Positions 12,301 to 23,868 are shown, numbered from the stretch's first letter. The stretch is 64,000 nucleotides of DNA from Rhynchopus sp. YZ270_cl-10 (GCA_964035575.1 OZ037840.1:1-64000); one strand, 5' to 3'. Notes: generated from the letters alone by a model not told the origin. Translations and numbers: made by a program.

Positions 12301-13734
12301 TCTGACTCCCTTGCTTTGTAGCTTTTTGGATAGCTCAGCTCTTTTTTGTTCCAGGATGCTGGGAAAGTTTTCCAAAAGGAAGCGTGATTCTTCAAACAAA
12401 GAACCGGAAAGTTCATCCACCTCAAAAGCAAGGTCCCTCTCAAAATCATGATCGACAAATTTTTCCTCAAGCTCCTCCATCAAGTCATGTTCTTTTTTTG
12501 TGAGCTCCTTCAGGTTTCTGATTTGACGTGAACTCCATATGGACCGTGCCTCCTCAGGACAGCTTGGGTCAAACATCATCTTTGACTGTGGATCTACGTC
12601 TCTCAGTGCAGTAAAGCTGGCATCATGCTCAAGTAAACGCAGCTTCACCTGAACCTCCTCAAGCTCATCAAGGCTGGTGTAGATTGGTTCTCTCTTTGTT
12701 GATAGTGTCTTCCACCTTCTGATGTCCCATCTTTTCTTCAGTATATCCCTGAAGCAGTCGTTGAAGGTTGAAGATTTTGTCTCTGGTGGTTCTGATCGTA
12801 GTAACGGCACGTTCCTATGACACCACAGCAGTACAGTTTGGAATTTCAGCAGATTCTTCTGTTTCGCAAATTCAGGCCTTGCAGAAGTATTCTGCCTAGA
12901 AATGCGGAATATTTCTTCTGTATGGAACGTCCAGGAGGACAATGGAGTGTCATTCATGTTAAATGCTCTTGGTAACTCTGCTGCTGTCAAACACAATGCT
13001 GCTACAATAAATGCGGACTCTGCAGGTGTAGAAATATTTGTTCTGCCATCCAGAAGCGCCAATGTTCCCTCATCTTCTTGGAGAAATATGTCAGATTTGT
13101 AGTATATCTTTCTGTTCAGAACTCTAAACCGGATGCAGTATTTAATATGTTTCTGCAGTGAATGGACATCTGTAAACTGAGAATAGCAATATTGGCATTG
13201 TGTTTTGCATGTCGCCTCATGTGCAGTAAGGTTTTTGACTTCATCAAACTCTTGGCCACAGTGCTGACAACAGATCTTTCCTAGACACATATGGTTTTCT
13301 TCATGCACCTGTCGACACAATGTACACACCTTCACACATTTTTGAAGGTGCTCATTTAGTTTCCACACATTTTTGTAAGAAACATCACATCGCTCACATG
13401 GAAAACGGCCATGTTCATCTACCTTGGGCTTCTTCTGAGGTGGGGCTGATTCTGTCATATATTGTCCTTCGCAGGTCTTTTGATGTTTGTATCTTGCATC
13501 TCGACAGGAAAACCGCACTCGACACTTTGGGCAAGTTTCTTTGCACTTCTTTGAGCTTTTGTGATTCTTGATCTGTTTTTCCTGTGCAAAGGACGCACCA
13601 CAGTTGTCGCACATGAATCCCTTCTGATCTTCTTCTTCATCATCCTCTCTCTTTCGTTTTGGAGAGGTCTTTGTATTTGCCTTCTTCTGAGTGTGCCCAT
13701 CATCAGATCCTGTCCCGCTCCGTTGTCTTTTCAT
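6361..13734 (-). CDS. Helitron Rep-helicase with C-terminal OTU protease (4 exons)
   Basis: Encodes the replicase/helicase of a rolling-circle transposon. Exons: 13734-7187, 7138-7064, 7008-6772 and 6715-6361. Introns of 48, 55 and 56 nt start GTATG and end CAG, giving 2404 residues. Order: six or so C2H2-like zinc fingers (about 40-200); an acidic stretch near 790-870; Helitron-like N domain (about 900-1100) with the HUH motif in GLPHCHAIL near 1040; the paired tyrosines in KYLFKYLFKG near 1200; a Pif1-type SF1 helicase with Walker A GAAGTGKT near 1615, WDE near 1706 and a C-terminal YVAMSR motif near 2040; then an OTU cysteine protease with GDGTCFYHA near 2237 and DHFN near 2368. All catalytic motifs are present, so it looks intact. 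The splice sites are placed by frame continuity and would need cDNA. Confidence 0.93.
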
Positions 13735-14273
13735 TTTTTTTGTGAAAGGTAAAGTCTCCCCAGACCACTGTTATGTGAGTTTTGAATAGTTGTGATAAAT
13801 TGCTAGAAATTGAAATCGTAAACAAGAAACAAAAGAAAAATGGTTACTGGGAGAAAATTTTGCGTTTTCAAGAAGGAAAATAGAAATTGAAACCGCACCA
13901 TACTTTTCCTATTTATGTTTTCCCCCCACCCCCGAAAACAATAAAGCTATAAAAACAATAAAGACAAAAGGGAGAGGTTGTTGTGAAACGCACACACCTC
14001 GACCTGTCGGTGAAATGTGGCTCTACTCCAACCCGCCCCGGATTAGAAAAATGGAAAAAAGGATAGGAGTAGGGAGCGGTGTTCAATTTCCTTTTAGCAT
14101 TGCATGTAATCATAAAAAATAAAATGAAAAATAAATTTTGAACTTTGAACAAAAAGTAAAACCAATCTGCATGTGCATAGAAAAAAGGGGAACCCATATT
14201 TTTGCGCAGGAAGAAGTAAGTTGCACATTCTCTGCGATAAGAAATACCCCCAAACGAAAAAAATAATTATTCT
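13735..14273. other. Spacer between the two transposon genes
   Basis: AT-rich upstream region of the Rep-helicase gene and 3' flank of the small gene. A GC-richer island near 13975-14050 is flanked by A-runs. It probably holds the promoter or a trans-splice acceptor, but I cannot point to a specific site. Confidence 0.4.
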
Positions 14274-14838
14274 CTAATGATGTGCTTTATTGTGCTGGAA
14301 AAGAGCACCTTTGTGTTGAAATTCCCTTCCCCTCCAAGTACTAGAGCATTCGTGAGCATAACACGTCTTTGCAATTTTTTCGTCTTCTGCTGCTTCGCGC
14401 TTTCTCTTTCTGTCTAGCTCCTGTTGAGTTTGAGTTGTTGAAAGTGATACTTGAAAAGTTGACACATACCTTTTTCATGTCCTGACACAGAAGGAACACT
14501 TCGTTCAGCTGTTCCTTGAGATCTGAGACAGTCTGTTTCACCTCTTTCAGCTCTTCAGTCACTGAGGAAAAGCTTTCTGCAGAAACAGGAATTTCCAATG
14601 CTGCGGCCTCTTCTGACGGAAGCACAGAGTCCTTCTGAGTTTGCTCCTCTGTTTTAACGCCTTGCTCCTGTACCTTAGTTAGTACTGTCTCATTCTTCTG
14701 GGAGCACACTGGAATTGGTGGCAATTCCTCATTCTCATGAAGAGCTTGATCCTGCACATTGAACACAGGCAACATGCTTGGTGCATCTTTCTTCTGCACA
14801 AAGGGCACTGGCTTCCGCTTAAACTTCATGGTGTTCAT
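14274..14838 (-). CDS. Small Helitron-borne protein, coiled coil plus Cys/His tail (2 exons)
   Basis: Two exons, 14838-14470 and 14420-14274, flank a 49-nt intron that starts GTATGT and ends CAACAG; the product is 171 residues. I chose the ATG at 14838, which gives MNTMKFKRK. The N-terminal half is Glu/Gln/Pro-rich. A heptad-like stretch near 90-120 (SSVTEELKEVKQTVSDLKEQ) looks like a coiled coil. The basic C-terminus follows with KTCYAHEC and spaced histidines (FQHKGALFQHNKAHH), which could bind zinc. It is on the same strand as the Rep-helicase and inside the proposed element, so it is probably a second transposon gene. I do not recognise the family; the intron signals match those of its neighbour. 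Confidence 0.65.
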
Positions 14839-15046
14839 AGTTTTTGAGAAATAGTTCACCTGTTTTTGGTGTGTGAGTACAAAAATGCTATGAAAAGAGA
14901 AATGAGGGGTGAGCCAAGGTCAATCATTTTTATATTCAATTTTTTCGGCTTTCACATTTGTAAAAATGCAAAACCTTCACACAATAAAAAAAAGGTTCTC
15001 TTCACAACCACACCAGCCTCCTACATTTTAGCGAGCTTTCTTCTAG

Positions 15047-15227
15047 TGCGGGTTTGCGGGTTTGCGGGTTTGCGGGTTTGCGGGTTTGCGGGTTTGCGGG
15101 TTTGCGGGTTTGCGGGTTTGCGGGTTTGCGGGTTTGCGGGTTTGCGGGTTTGCGGGTTTGCGGGTTTGCGGGTTTGCGGGTTTACGGGTTTGCGGGTTTG
15201 CGGGTTTGCGGGTTTACGGGTTTGCCA
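15047..15227. repeat. (GGGTTTGC)n satellite, right-hand continuation
   Basis: About 22 copies of the same 8-mer in the same orientation as 1-4602, with two GGGTTTAC variants near 15180 and 15212. The array starts in the phase that continues the left array across the inserted block. Confidence 0.95.
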
Positions 15228-15270
15228 CGGAAAATTTTCCCACGGAAAAACGAACCAGAAGAAAGAATAA

Positions 15271-15425
15271 CGCATACAACGGACTTCATTCTTGAAAAAT
15301 AAAGCCTCGGTTACGACGGACTTCATTTTTCAAAGATAAAAAAAAAACGCATAGAATGGACTTCATTCTTGAAAAATATAACCTCGGTTACGACGGACTT
15401 CATTTTTCAAAGATAAAATAACGCA
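15271..15425. repeat. Tandem pair of ~80-bp units
   Basis: Two near-identical units each contain ACGGACTTCATT or a close variant, a CCTCGGTTACGACGG core and TTTTTCAAAGATAAA. They differ by a few bases and the length of an A-run. Confidence 0.8.
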
Positions 15426-16050
15426 TACAAGTGTCGGATGCGATGGGGCGTGGGGGGAATTCAAAAAAGAAAAGAAAAAACGCTGACGTCTAGCCACTTC
15501 AGTACACAAGGTATGACCAAAATAGCCGTATTTTGGTTGAAAATTTGATTTGAAAATTTTTTTCAAGATTTGCCCAATCTGAGGTTTTCATTGGATTCTT
15601 CGGGCCATTTTATGAGGTACCACGCCCGATTTTGGGCAAAAAAAAAATTTTTTTTTTGGTCAAAAATCGCCTTGTTTTACCACTGTATTGGTGTAGGCTT
15701 GTACACAGAAGTGTGTTTTGTGTAACCACAGATGGTCAAAACACCCGATTTTTGCGTTTTTTTGCATTTTTTGGTGCCCAAAAACCCAGGTCAGGGGTCG
15801 AAATTTTCTCGAAAAAAAAAATTTTTTTTTTGAGATTTTTCGATTTTTTGCTAAGGTGCTGGCCCATACAAACTGTACAGGGTTGGCATTTCATACACAA
15901 AATGGCCGGGGAATAAATCTGTGATGCTCAAAACATCAAAATTCTGGCTTTATTTGCATTTTTGGTGCAGCCATGTGCAAAAAAAAATTTTTTTTTTCTG
16001 TGGGAAAAATTTTGTGATGTCGAAAAAAAAAAATTTTTTTTTGCCGAGTT
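15426..16050. other. AT-rich spacer with repeated A/T-run palindromes
   Basis: No gene seen. Runs of 8-10 A directly followed by 8-10 T occur near 15641, 15817, 15978 and 16025. Such A-tract/T-tract junctions are expected to bend DNA or form small palindromes. The stretch ends in a short GCCGAGTT microsatellite (16043-16130). Confidence 0.6.
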
Positions 16051-16150
16051 TGCCGAGTTGCCGAGTTGCCGAGTTGCCGAGGAACTCGGCAAATTTGCCG
16101 AGTTTGCCGAGTTGCAACTCGGCATTGCCGAGATGCTCCTCACTTAGAGC

Positions 16151-18190
16151 CATGCTATACACAGCGTGCGCACCACGTGCGCACGTATCACTATACACTA
16201 CGTGCGCACAGTAAACTCTTCACTACGTGCGCACGGAACACTATACGCAGCGTGCGCACCACGTGCGCACGTATCACTATACACTACGTGCGCACAGTAA
16301 ACTCTTCACTACGTGCGCACGGAACACTATACACAGCGTGCGCACCACGTGCGCACGTATCACTATACACTACGTGCGCACCACGTGCGCACAGTAAACT
16401 CTTCACTACGTGCGCACGGAACACTATACACAGCGTGCGCACCACGTGCGCACGTATCACTATACACTACGTGCGCACGTATCACTATACACTACGTGCG
16501 CACGTATCATTATACACTACGTGCGCACCACGTGCGCACAGTAAACTCTTCACTACGTGCGCACGGAACACTATACACAGCGTGCGCACCACGTGCGCAC
16601 GTATCACTATACACTACGTGCGCACGTATCACTATACACTACGTGCGCACCACGTGCGCACAGTAAACTCTTCACTACGTGCGCACGGAACACTATACAC
16701 AGCGTGCGCACCACGTGCGCACGTATCACTATACACTACGTGCGCACCACGTGCGCACAGTAAACTCTTCACTACGTGCGCACGGAACACTATACACAGC
16801 GTGCGCACCACGTGCGCACGTATCACTATACACTACGTGCGCACGTATCATTATACACTACGTGCGCACCACGTGCGCACAGTAAACTCTTCACTACGTG
16901 CGCACGGAACACTATACACAGCGTGCGCACCACGTGCGCACGTATCACTATACACTACGTGCGCACGTATCACTATACACTACGTGCGCACCACGTGCGC
17001 ACAGTAAACTCTTCACTACATGCGCACGGAACACTATACACAGCGTGCGCACCACGTGCGCACGTATCACTATACACTACGTGCGCACCACGTGCGCACA
17101 GTAAACTCTTCACTACGTGCGCAAGTATCACTATCCACTACGTGCGCACCACGTGCGCACCACGTGCGCACAGTACACAAAACACTACGTGCGCACGGAA
17201 CACATAACACAGCGTGCGCACCACGTGCGCACAGTAAACTCTTCACTACGTGCGCACGGAACACTATACACAGCGTGCGCACCACGTGCACACGTATCAC
17301 TATACACTACGTGCGCACCACGTGCGCACAGTAAACTCTTCACTACGTGCGCACGGAACACTATACGCAGCGTGCGCACCACGTGCGCACGTATCACTAT
17401 ACACTACGTGCGCACAGTAAACTCTTCACTACGTGCGCACGGAACACTATACACAGCGTGCGCACCACGTGCGCACGTATCACTATACACTACGTGCGCA
17501 CAGTAAACTCTTCACTACGTGCGCACGGAACACTATACACAGCGTGCGCACCACGTGCGCACAGTAAACTCTTCACTACGTGCGCACGTATCACTATACA
17601 CTACGTGCGCACCACGTGCGCACAGTAAACTCTTCACTACGTGCGCACGGAACACTATACACAGCGTGCGCACCACGTGCGCACGTATCATTATACACTA
17701 CGTGCGCACCACGTGCGCACGTATCATTATACACTACGTGCGCACCACGTGCGCACGTATCACTATACACTACGTGCGCACCACGTGCGCACGTATCACT
17801 ATACACTACGTGCGCACGTATCATTTATCACTACGTGCGCACCACGTGCGCACGTATCACTTTTCACTACGTGCGCACCACGTGCGCACAGTAAACTCTT
17901 CACTACGTGCGCATGTATCATTATACACTACGTGCGCACCACGTGCGCACCACGTGCGCACAGTAAACTCTTCACTACCTGCGCACGGAACACTATACAC
18001 AGCGTGCGCACCACGTGCGCACAGTACACAAAACACTACGTGCGCACGGAACACATAACACAGCGTGCGCACCACGTGCGCACGTATCACTATACACTAC
18101 GTGCGCACCACGTGCGCACAGTAAACTCTTCACTACGTGCGCACGGAACACTATACACAGCGTGCGCACCACGTGCGCACGTATCACTAT
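16151..18190. repeat. CACGTGCGCAC satellite with ~97/122-bp higher-order units
   Basis: About 2 kb built from short blocks around GTGCGCAC (itself palindromic) and CACGTGCGCAC, joined by CACTATACACTA, AGTAAACTCTTCACTA and GGAACACTATACACAG linkers. Equivalent positions recur 122 or 97 bp apart; the 25-bp difference is one extra CGTATCACTATACACTACG block. Many overlapping frames stay open across it and are artefacts. Confidence 0.95.
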
Positions 18191-18605
18191 TTTTGCCTGC
18201 AAACACACTGCATACTACGACAGGACCATATTCCATCTTATCAGGAAAAATTTCGGAGGTGTTAGTCATAAAAACAATTCAAAATTTTTTGAAAAAACAT
18301 GAGATCTGGATAAAAGTTTTAACTGTACCTGTGGAATATTCCTTGCTCAAATTTACTTTTTTTCCCTCACCCCAGCCATTTACGGCTAAAAAATGCAGGC
18401 AAACCCGGGTTTACGGGTTTGCGGAAAAAAACCTACTTTATTTCCTGCCCCCCTAAGACATTTTGGCTTGAGGCACAATATTTGGAGGCAATAAAATTCG
18501 ATTTTCTGTGAAAAGTATTTTGACCAAAAAATCGTCATTTTTCCGATTCTCGTCATTTTTACATTAGACATCATATGACCTTCCAGAACTCTTCCCAATA
18601 CATAT
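18191..18605. other. Unique spacer between satellites
   Basis: No gene seen. It has short inverted copies of TTTGCCTGCA near 18191 and 18393, and two GGGTTTGC-like units near 18405-18425. Confidence 0.45.
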
Positions 18606-18610
18606 TAAGC

Positions 18611-19575
18611 GAAGGAGCTAAGGAGCTAAGGAGCTAAGGAGCTAAGGAGCTAAGGAGCTAAGGAGCTAAGGAGCTAAGGAGCTAAGGAGCTAAGGAGCTA
18701 AGGAGCTAAGGAGCTAAGGAGCTAAGGAGCTAAGGAGCTAAGGAGCTAAGGAGCTAAGGAGCTAAGGAGCTAAGGAGCTAAGGAGCTAAGGAGCTAAGGA
18801 GCTAAGGAGCTAAGGAGCTAAGGAGCTAAGGAGCTAAGGAGCTAAGGAGCTAAGGAGCTAAGGAGCTAAGGAGCTAAGGAGCTAAGGAGCTAAGGAGCTA
18901 AGGAGCTAAGGAGCTAAGGAGCTAAGGAGCTAAGGAGCTAAGGAGCTAAGGAGCTAAGGAGCTAAGGAGCTAAGGAGCTAAGGAGCTAAGGAGCTAAGGA
19001 GCTAAGGAGCTAAGGAGCTAAGGAGCTAAGGAGCTAAGGAGCTAAGGAGCTAAGGAGCTAAGGAGCTAAGGAGCTAAGGAGCTAAGGAGCTAAGGAGCTA
19101 AGGAGCTAAGGAGCTAAGGAGCTAAGGAGCTAAGGAGCTAAGGAGCTAAGGAGCTAAGGAGCTAAGGAGCTAAGGAGCTAAGGAGCTAAGGAGCTAAGGA
19201 GCTAAGGAGCTAAGGAGCTAAGGAGCTAAGGAGCTAAGGAGCTAAGGAGCTAAGGAGCTAAGGAGCTAAGGAGCTAAGGAGCTAAGGAGCTAAGGAGCTA
19301 AGGAGCTAAGGAGCTAAGGAGCTAAGGAGCTAAGGAGCTAAGGAGCTAAGGAGCTAAGGAGCTAAGGAGCTAAGGAGCTAAGGAGCTAAGGAGCTAAGGA
19401 GCTAAGGAGCTAAGGAGCTAAGGAGCTAAGGAGCTAAGGAGCTAAGGAGCTAAGGAGCTAAGGAGCTAAGGAGCTAAGGAGCTAAGGAGCTAAGGAGCTA
19501 AGGAGCTAAGGAGCTAAGGAGCTAAGGAGCTAAGGAGCTAAGGAGCTAAGGAGCTAAGGAGCTAAGGAGCTAAGG
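18611..19575. repeat. 8-bp satellite (AGCTAAGG)n, array 1
   Basis: About 120 essentially perfect copies of AGCTAAGG. A second array of the same unit lies at 25328-25713. Confidence 0.97.
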
Positions 19576-19910
19576 GGCCACTCCGGTGCACAGGGGGCGC
19601 ACCCCAAAACGGTGCACAGGGGGCGCCCAAAAATCCGGTGCACAGGGGGCGTTTTACCCGTGATTTAATAGCCGGGCGCCCCCTGTGCACCGTTTTGACA
19701 CGCCCCCTGTGCACCGTTTTTGGGGTGCCCCCTGTGCACCGGATTCTAGGCGCCCCCTGTGCACCGTTATGACACGCCCCCTGTGCACCGTTTTTGGGCG
19801 CCCCCTGTGCACCGGATTTTCCGAGGATACGCCCCCTGTGCACCGATTTTTGACTTAGGCGACCCCTGTGCACCGGATATTTCTCAAAAACGCACCCTGT
19901 GCACCGGATC
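19576..19910. repeat. GTGCAC minisatellite with an orientation switch
   Basis: Units of the form CCGGTGCACAGGGGGCG run forward to about 19650. After a short centre near 19651-19675 containing TAATAGCCGGGCG they run in the opposite orientation (CGCCCCCTGTGCACCG) to about 19910. The core GTGCAC is palindromic, so the array could fold on itself. Confidence 0.9.
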
Positions 19911-19979
19911 CAGTCTTCTCAGGGTTCAGTAACTTAGCTGTTTCTCGCACTGTATAACTCGTATTTGCAAGTATTTGCG

Positions 19980-20935
19980 CTTGCTATGTTGTGTAATCTG
20001 GCTGGTGTGATTGTGCGGGTGCGCGGGGTTCGGGCAACGTTATCCGGCTCGTGTGGTCGATAAGCTGGCTGGTGGGTGCGGGTGCGCGGGACCTAGCTGG
20101 TTCTAGGTTGCGTTATCTGGCTGGTGTGGTCAATAAGCTGGCTGGTGGGTGCGGGTGTGCGGGAACCTGCTGGTTCTAGGTTGCGTTATCTGGTTCTAGG
20201 TTACGTTATCTGGCTGGTGGTTGTGCGGGTTTGCGGGTTTGCGGGTGCGCGGGTTTGCGGGTTCTAGGTTGCGTTATCCGGCTGGTGTGGTTGTGCGGGT
20301 GCGCGGGGTTCGGGCAACGTTATCTGGCTGGTGTGGTCGATAGCCGGCTGGTGGGTGCGGGTGCGCGGGACCCAGCTGGTTCTAGGTTGCGTTTTCTGGT
20401 TCTAGGTTACGTTATCTGGCTGGTGGTTGTGCGGGTTTGCGGGTTTGCGGGTGCGCGGGTTTGCGGGTTCTAGGTTGCGTTATCTGGTTGGTGTGGTCAC
20501 TAAGCTGGCTGGTGGGTGCGGGTGCGCGGGACCCAGCTGGTTCTAGGTTGCGTTTTCTGGTTCTAGGTTACGTTATCTGGCTGGTGGTTGTGCGGGTTTG
20601 CGGGTTTGCGGGTGCGCGGGTTTGCGAGTTCTAGGTTGCGTTATCTGGCTGGTGTGATTGTGCGGGTGCGCGGGGTTCGGGCAACGTTATCCGGTTCGTG
20701 TGGTTACTAAGCTGGCTGGTGGGTGCGGGTGTGCGGGACCTAGCTGGTTCTAGGTTGCGTTTTCTGGTTCTAGGTTATGTTATCTGGCTGGTGGTTGTGC
20801 GGGTTTGCGGGTTCTAGGTTGCGTTATCCGACTGGTGTGGTTGTGTGGGTGTGTGGGGTTCGGGCACATTATCTGGTTCCAGGTTGCATTATCTGGCTGG
20901 TGCTTATGCGGTTGGTGTGGTTGATAAGGTTATTC
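19980..20935. repeat. Complex G-rich satellite, forward orientation
   Basis: Irregular tandem modules of about 160-200 bp share GTTCTAGGTTGCGTTATC, GGTTCGGGCAACGTTATC, GGCTGGTGGGTGCGGG and short GGGTTTGC runs. The same modules recur in reverse orientation at 22561-23151. Confidence 0.88.
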
Positions 20936-20944
20936 TTACTCTTC

Positions 20945-21090
20945 ATCCACCTTTTATTCTAAACCCGACCTTTTTTGGTCATCCTTTTTTCCATTTCCAT
21001 TTTCCTGTTCATTTTATTGTCTTTATTATCTTCTCCATTTTTTCCTTTTTCCTTTCTATTCTCATAAAAAAATAGACCAAGTACAGAAAA
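20945..21090 (+). repeat. Truncated, diverged copy of the 570-bp poly-A element
   Basis: It resembles the part of the elements at 23152-23721 and 24253-24812 next to their poly-A tail, read on the opposite strand. It shares ACCTTTTTTGGTCATC, TTCATTTTATTGTCTTTAT and GACCAAGTAC, and ends in a short A-rich stretch. A truncated retroposed copy is the likeliest reading. Confidence 0.65.
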
Positions 21091-21252
21091 GAAAAAAAAT
21101 AGGGTTCTCGGGGGTTACTTAACTGGTTGAGTTATCTGCAAACCTGCAAACCCGAAATAAATATCTGGCTTGTGTCAACTGTTTTGTCTTTTGGTGTGCT
21201 GGGCACTTAGGTGTTTTCATGTGTACCATGCTTCCCTACTGAGAGAAGGTTT

Positions 21253-21460
21253 TTATACTGTGTATACTGTGTATACTGTGTATACTGTGTATACTGTGTA
21301 TACTGTGTATACTGTGTATACTGTGTATACTGTGTATACTGTGTATACTGTGTATACTGTGTATACTGTGTATACTGTGTATACTGTGTATACTGTGTAT
21401 ACTGTGTATACTGTGTATACTGTGTATACTGTGTATACTGTGTATACTGTGTATACTGTG
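21253..21460. repeat. 9-bp array (GTATACTGT)n
   Basis: About 23 perfect copies of the 9-mer GTATACTGT. Because the unit is three codons long it gives repeated tripeptides in every frame; these are not genes. Confidence 0.97.
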
Positions 21461-21536
21461 TTTTTCTGTGTGTGCTGTGAAAACTGTGTACGGGACCCAA
21501 AATACCTGTAAAAGTCATATGGGGCATACTTTTGCG

Positions 21537-21730
21537 CCCCCTGTGCACCCTATTTCGGGGTATCTAAGGTGCACAGGGTGCCTGAAAACCCACTGCACGA
21601 AACTCTCCCGAAACCCCCCGGAACTGGATTTTGAAAAGGTGCACAGGGTGCTTTTGGCCCCCGAGAAAGGGTGCACAGGGTGCCTTTTTTGGTCCCGAAA
21701 AAGGGTGCACAGGGTGCCCTTGAGATTGGC
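21537..21730. repeat. GTGCACAGGGTGCC minisatellite
   Basis: One reverse-oriented unit near 21535 (GCCCCCTGTGCACCC) is followed by about four forward units (GGTGCACAGGGTGC) separated by diverged spacers of 30-50 bp. It is a loose version of the arrays at 19576 and 23869. Confidence 0.8.
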
Positions 21731-21838
21731 ACCCTTTGACTTTCACAGGCAAAACTTTTTTTTTTGCTGCTTGAAAACTTTTCACCTTTCACCTGTATGG
21801 AGCCTCTGACCAAGGAAAACATATTCTGAGGGCAGTCC

Positions 21839-22340
21839 TACACAGTACACAGTACACAGTACACAGTACACAGTACACAGTACACAGTACACAGTACACA
21901 GTACACAGTACACAGTACACAGTACACAGTACACAGTACACAGTACACAGTACACAGTACACAGTACACAGTACACAGTACACAGTACACAGTACACAGT
22001 ACACAGTACACAGTACACAGTACACAGTACACAGTACACAGTACACAGTACACAGTACACAGTACACAGTACACAGTACACAGTACACAGTACACAGTAC
22101 ACAGTACACAGTACACAGTACACAGTACACAGTACACAGTACACAGTACACAGTACACAGTACACAGTACACAGTACACAGTACACAGTACACAATACAC
22201 AGTACACAGTACACAGTACACAGTACACAGTACACAGTACACAGTACACAGTACACAGTACACAGTACACAGTACACAGTACACAGTACACAGTACACAG
22301 TACACAGTACACAGTACACAGTACACAGTACACAGTACAC
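21839..22340. repeat. 7-bp array (TACACAG)n
   Basis: About 71 copies of TACACAG with a single variant near 22193. All frames remain open for 160-200 codons; these are artefacts of the unit. Confidence 0.97.
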
Positions 22341-22560
22341 CCTCCGTCAGCAGGGAAGCATAGTATTACAGTGAGGACTAGTACAACACAAACCACTTTA
22401 GTAGCCCAAGAACCTCACATAAAGCAGAAACTCACTAAAGAAATATACACAGTATACAGTATACACAAGAAAAAAAGCCATCTCTCAGGGAAGCATGGTG
22501 GTGCAACAACACATGGCCACATATGCCCACCCACAAAGCACCAACCAGCAGGTGCAACAA

Positions 22561-23149
22561 AAAACCCTCACAACCACACCAGCCAGATAACGTTGCCCGA
22601 ACCCCGCGCACCCGCACAACCACACCAGCCGGATAACGCAACCTAGAACCCGCAAACCCGCGCACCCGCAAACCCGCAAACCCGCACCAACCACCAGCCG
22701 GATACCGTAACCTAGAACCAGATAACGCAACCTAGAACCAGCAGGTTCCCGCGCACCCGCACCCACCAGCCAGCTTATCGACCACACGAACCAGATAACG
22801 TTGCCCGAACCCCGCGCACCCGCACCACCACACCAGCCAGATAACGTTGCCCGAACCCCGCGCACCCGCACAACCACACCAGCTGGCTAACGTTGCCCGA
22901 ACCCCGCGCACCCGCACAACCACACCAGCCGGATAACGCAACCTAGAACCCGCAAACCCGCGCACCCGCAAACCCGCAAACCCGCACCAACCACCAGCCG
23001 GATACCGTAACCTAGAACCAGATAACGCAACCTAGAACCAGCAGGTTCCCGCGCACCCGCACCCACCAGCCAGCTTATCGACCACACGAACCAGATAACG
23101 TTTCCCGAACCCCGCGCACCCGCACCACCACACCAGCCGGATAACGCAA

Positions 23150-23151
<2 letters not shown>
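22561..23151. repeat. Complex satellite, reverse orientation, 300-bp period
   Basis: The reverse complement of the modules at 19980-20935. Here they form two direct units exactly 300 bp apart (equivalent points at 22621 and 22921) plus a third partial unit cut by the poly-T start of the next element at 23152. Confidence 0.9.
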
Positions 23152-23188
<37 letters not shown>

Positions 23189-23721
23189 CTCTTTTATGTA
23201 CTTGGTCTTTTTTTGTATGTGAGAATAGAAGAAAGGAAAAAGGAAGAATGGAGTAAACAATAAAGACAATAAAATGAACAGGAAAATGGAAAAGGAAAAA
23301 GGAAATGAAAAAATGATGACCAAAAAAGGTCGGTGTTTCAAGTTTTAGTATAAAAGGTGGGCGGTAAAGTAAAGTAAGTGGCCACTTCCTCCTAAACAAA
23401 ACAAGAAACTGCATCGTGTGTTTGTTTTTTATTCTTTTTAATCAATTTGAATACACAGGCGTCACACTTATGGGGCAAAAAAAGGAAAAAAAGAAGACCT
23501 AATCCTCCTTACTTAAAAGAAGGGAAGGGAGAATAAAAAACACACGTGCCCATTGTTTCGTTGTCTGCAGGATGTCTTGTTTTAGTGCCTCACCTGGAAA
23601 AAGAAAAATGGATTCCACTCAGTAAAAATAGCACACCTGTTGAACACACGTCAGGCCAGGAACAGAAGAAAAGCAAACGCTTCCACGAATGGAAGCAAAA
23701 GAAAAGTGTGGTGAAAAAACC
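23152..23721 (-). repeat. 570-bp element with poly-A tail, copy A
   Basis: On the minus strand this is a 530-bp unique body ending in a ~37-nt poly-A tail, which is the form of a retroposed RNA. It is practically identical to copy B at 24253-24812 apart from tail length. It lies inside the complex satellite. No reverse transcriptase or other coding region is visible, so it is either non-autonomous or a retrocopy of an unknown RNA. Confidence 0.75.
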
Positions 23722-23868
23722 GCAAACCCGCAACCTAGAACCTGCTCAGTGCGTGAAGCCCAAACACCTGTTTAACCACAAACCCGCAAACCCGTACCAC
23801 ACGAACCTGGACAACACAATATGCAAGTGTTTCTAAAACTGGGTGAGTAATATTGGAAGCCTGGATCC

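Larger units (their letters stand above)
4603..15046 (-). mobile_element. Helentron/Helitron-like rolling-circle transposon inserted in the GGGTTTGC satellite
   Basis: A 10.4-kb non-satellite block with two minus-strand genes interrupts the 8-bp satellite. The left flank ends GCGGGTT at 4602 and the right flank begins TGCGGG at 15047. Joining them restores the array in exact phase, so the block has precise ends and no target duplication beyond a possible single T. The block begins TCTAG and ends TTCTAG. Helentron-type and Helitron2-type elements are known to insert at TT, and some carry OTU protease domains, as this one does. Internal tandem repeats lie near the left end. Canonical A-T insertion is not seen. 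The gene content supports the family; the exact termini are inference from one site. Confidence 0.6.

Noticed and set aside
6361-13734. Canonical Helitron ends (insertion between A and T, CTRR then T, terminal hairpin)
   Set aside because: The satellite junctions show TT, and no clear 3' hairpin lies next to a CTRR end in the orientation of the gene. The Helentron-type reading fits better.
16151-18190. CRISPR-like array
   Set aside because: The spacers are themselves repeats, the units are irregular, and the DNA is eukaryotic with no cas genes.
16066-18456. Open frames in the CACGTGCGCAC satellite
   Set aside because: Overlapping frames on both strands repeat the satellite unit; no start, domain or composition supports coding.
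21789-22396. Cys/Val/Tyr-rich frames over the TACACAG array
   Set aside because: All frames are open because of the 7-bp unit.
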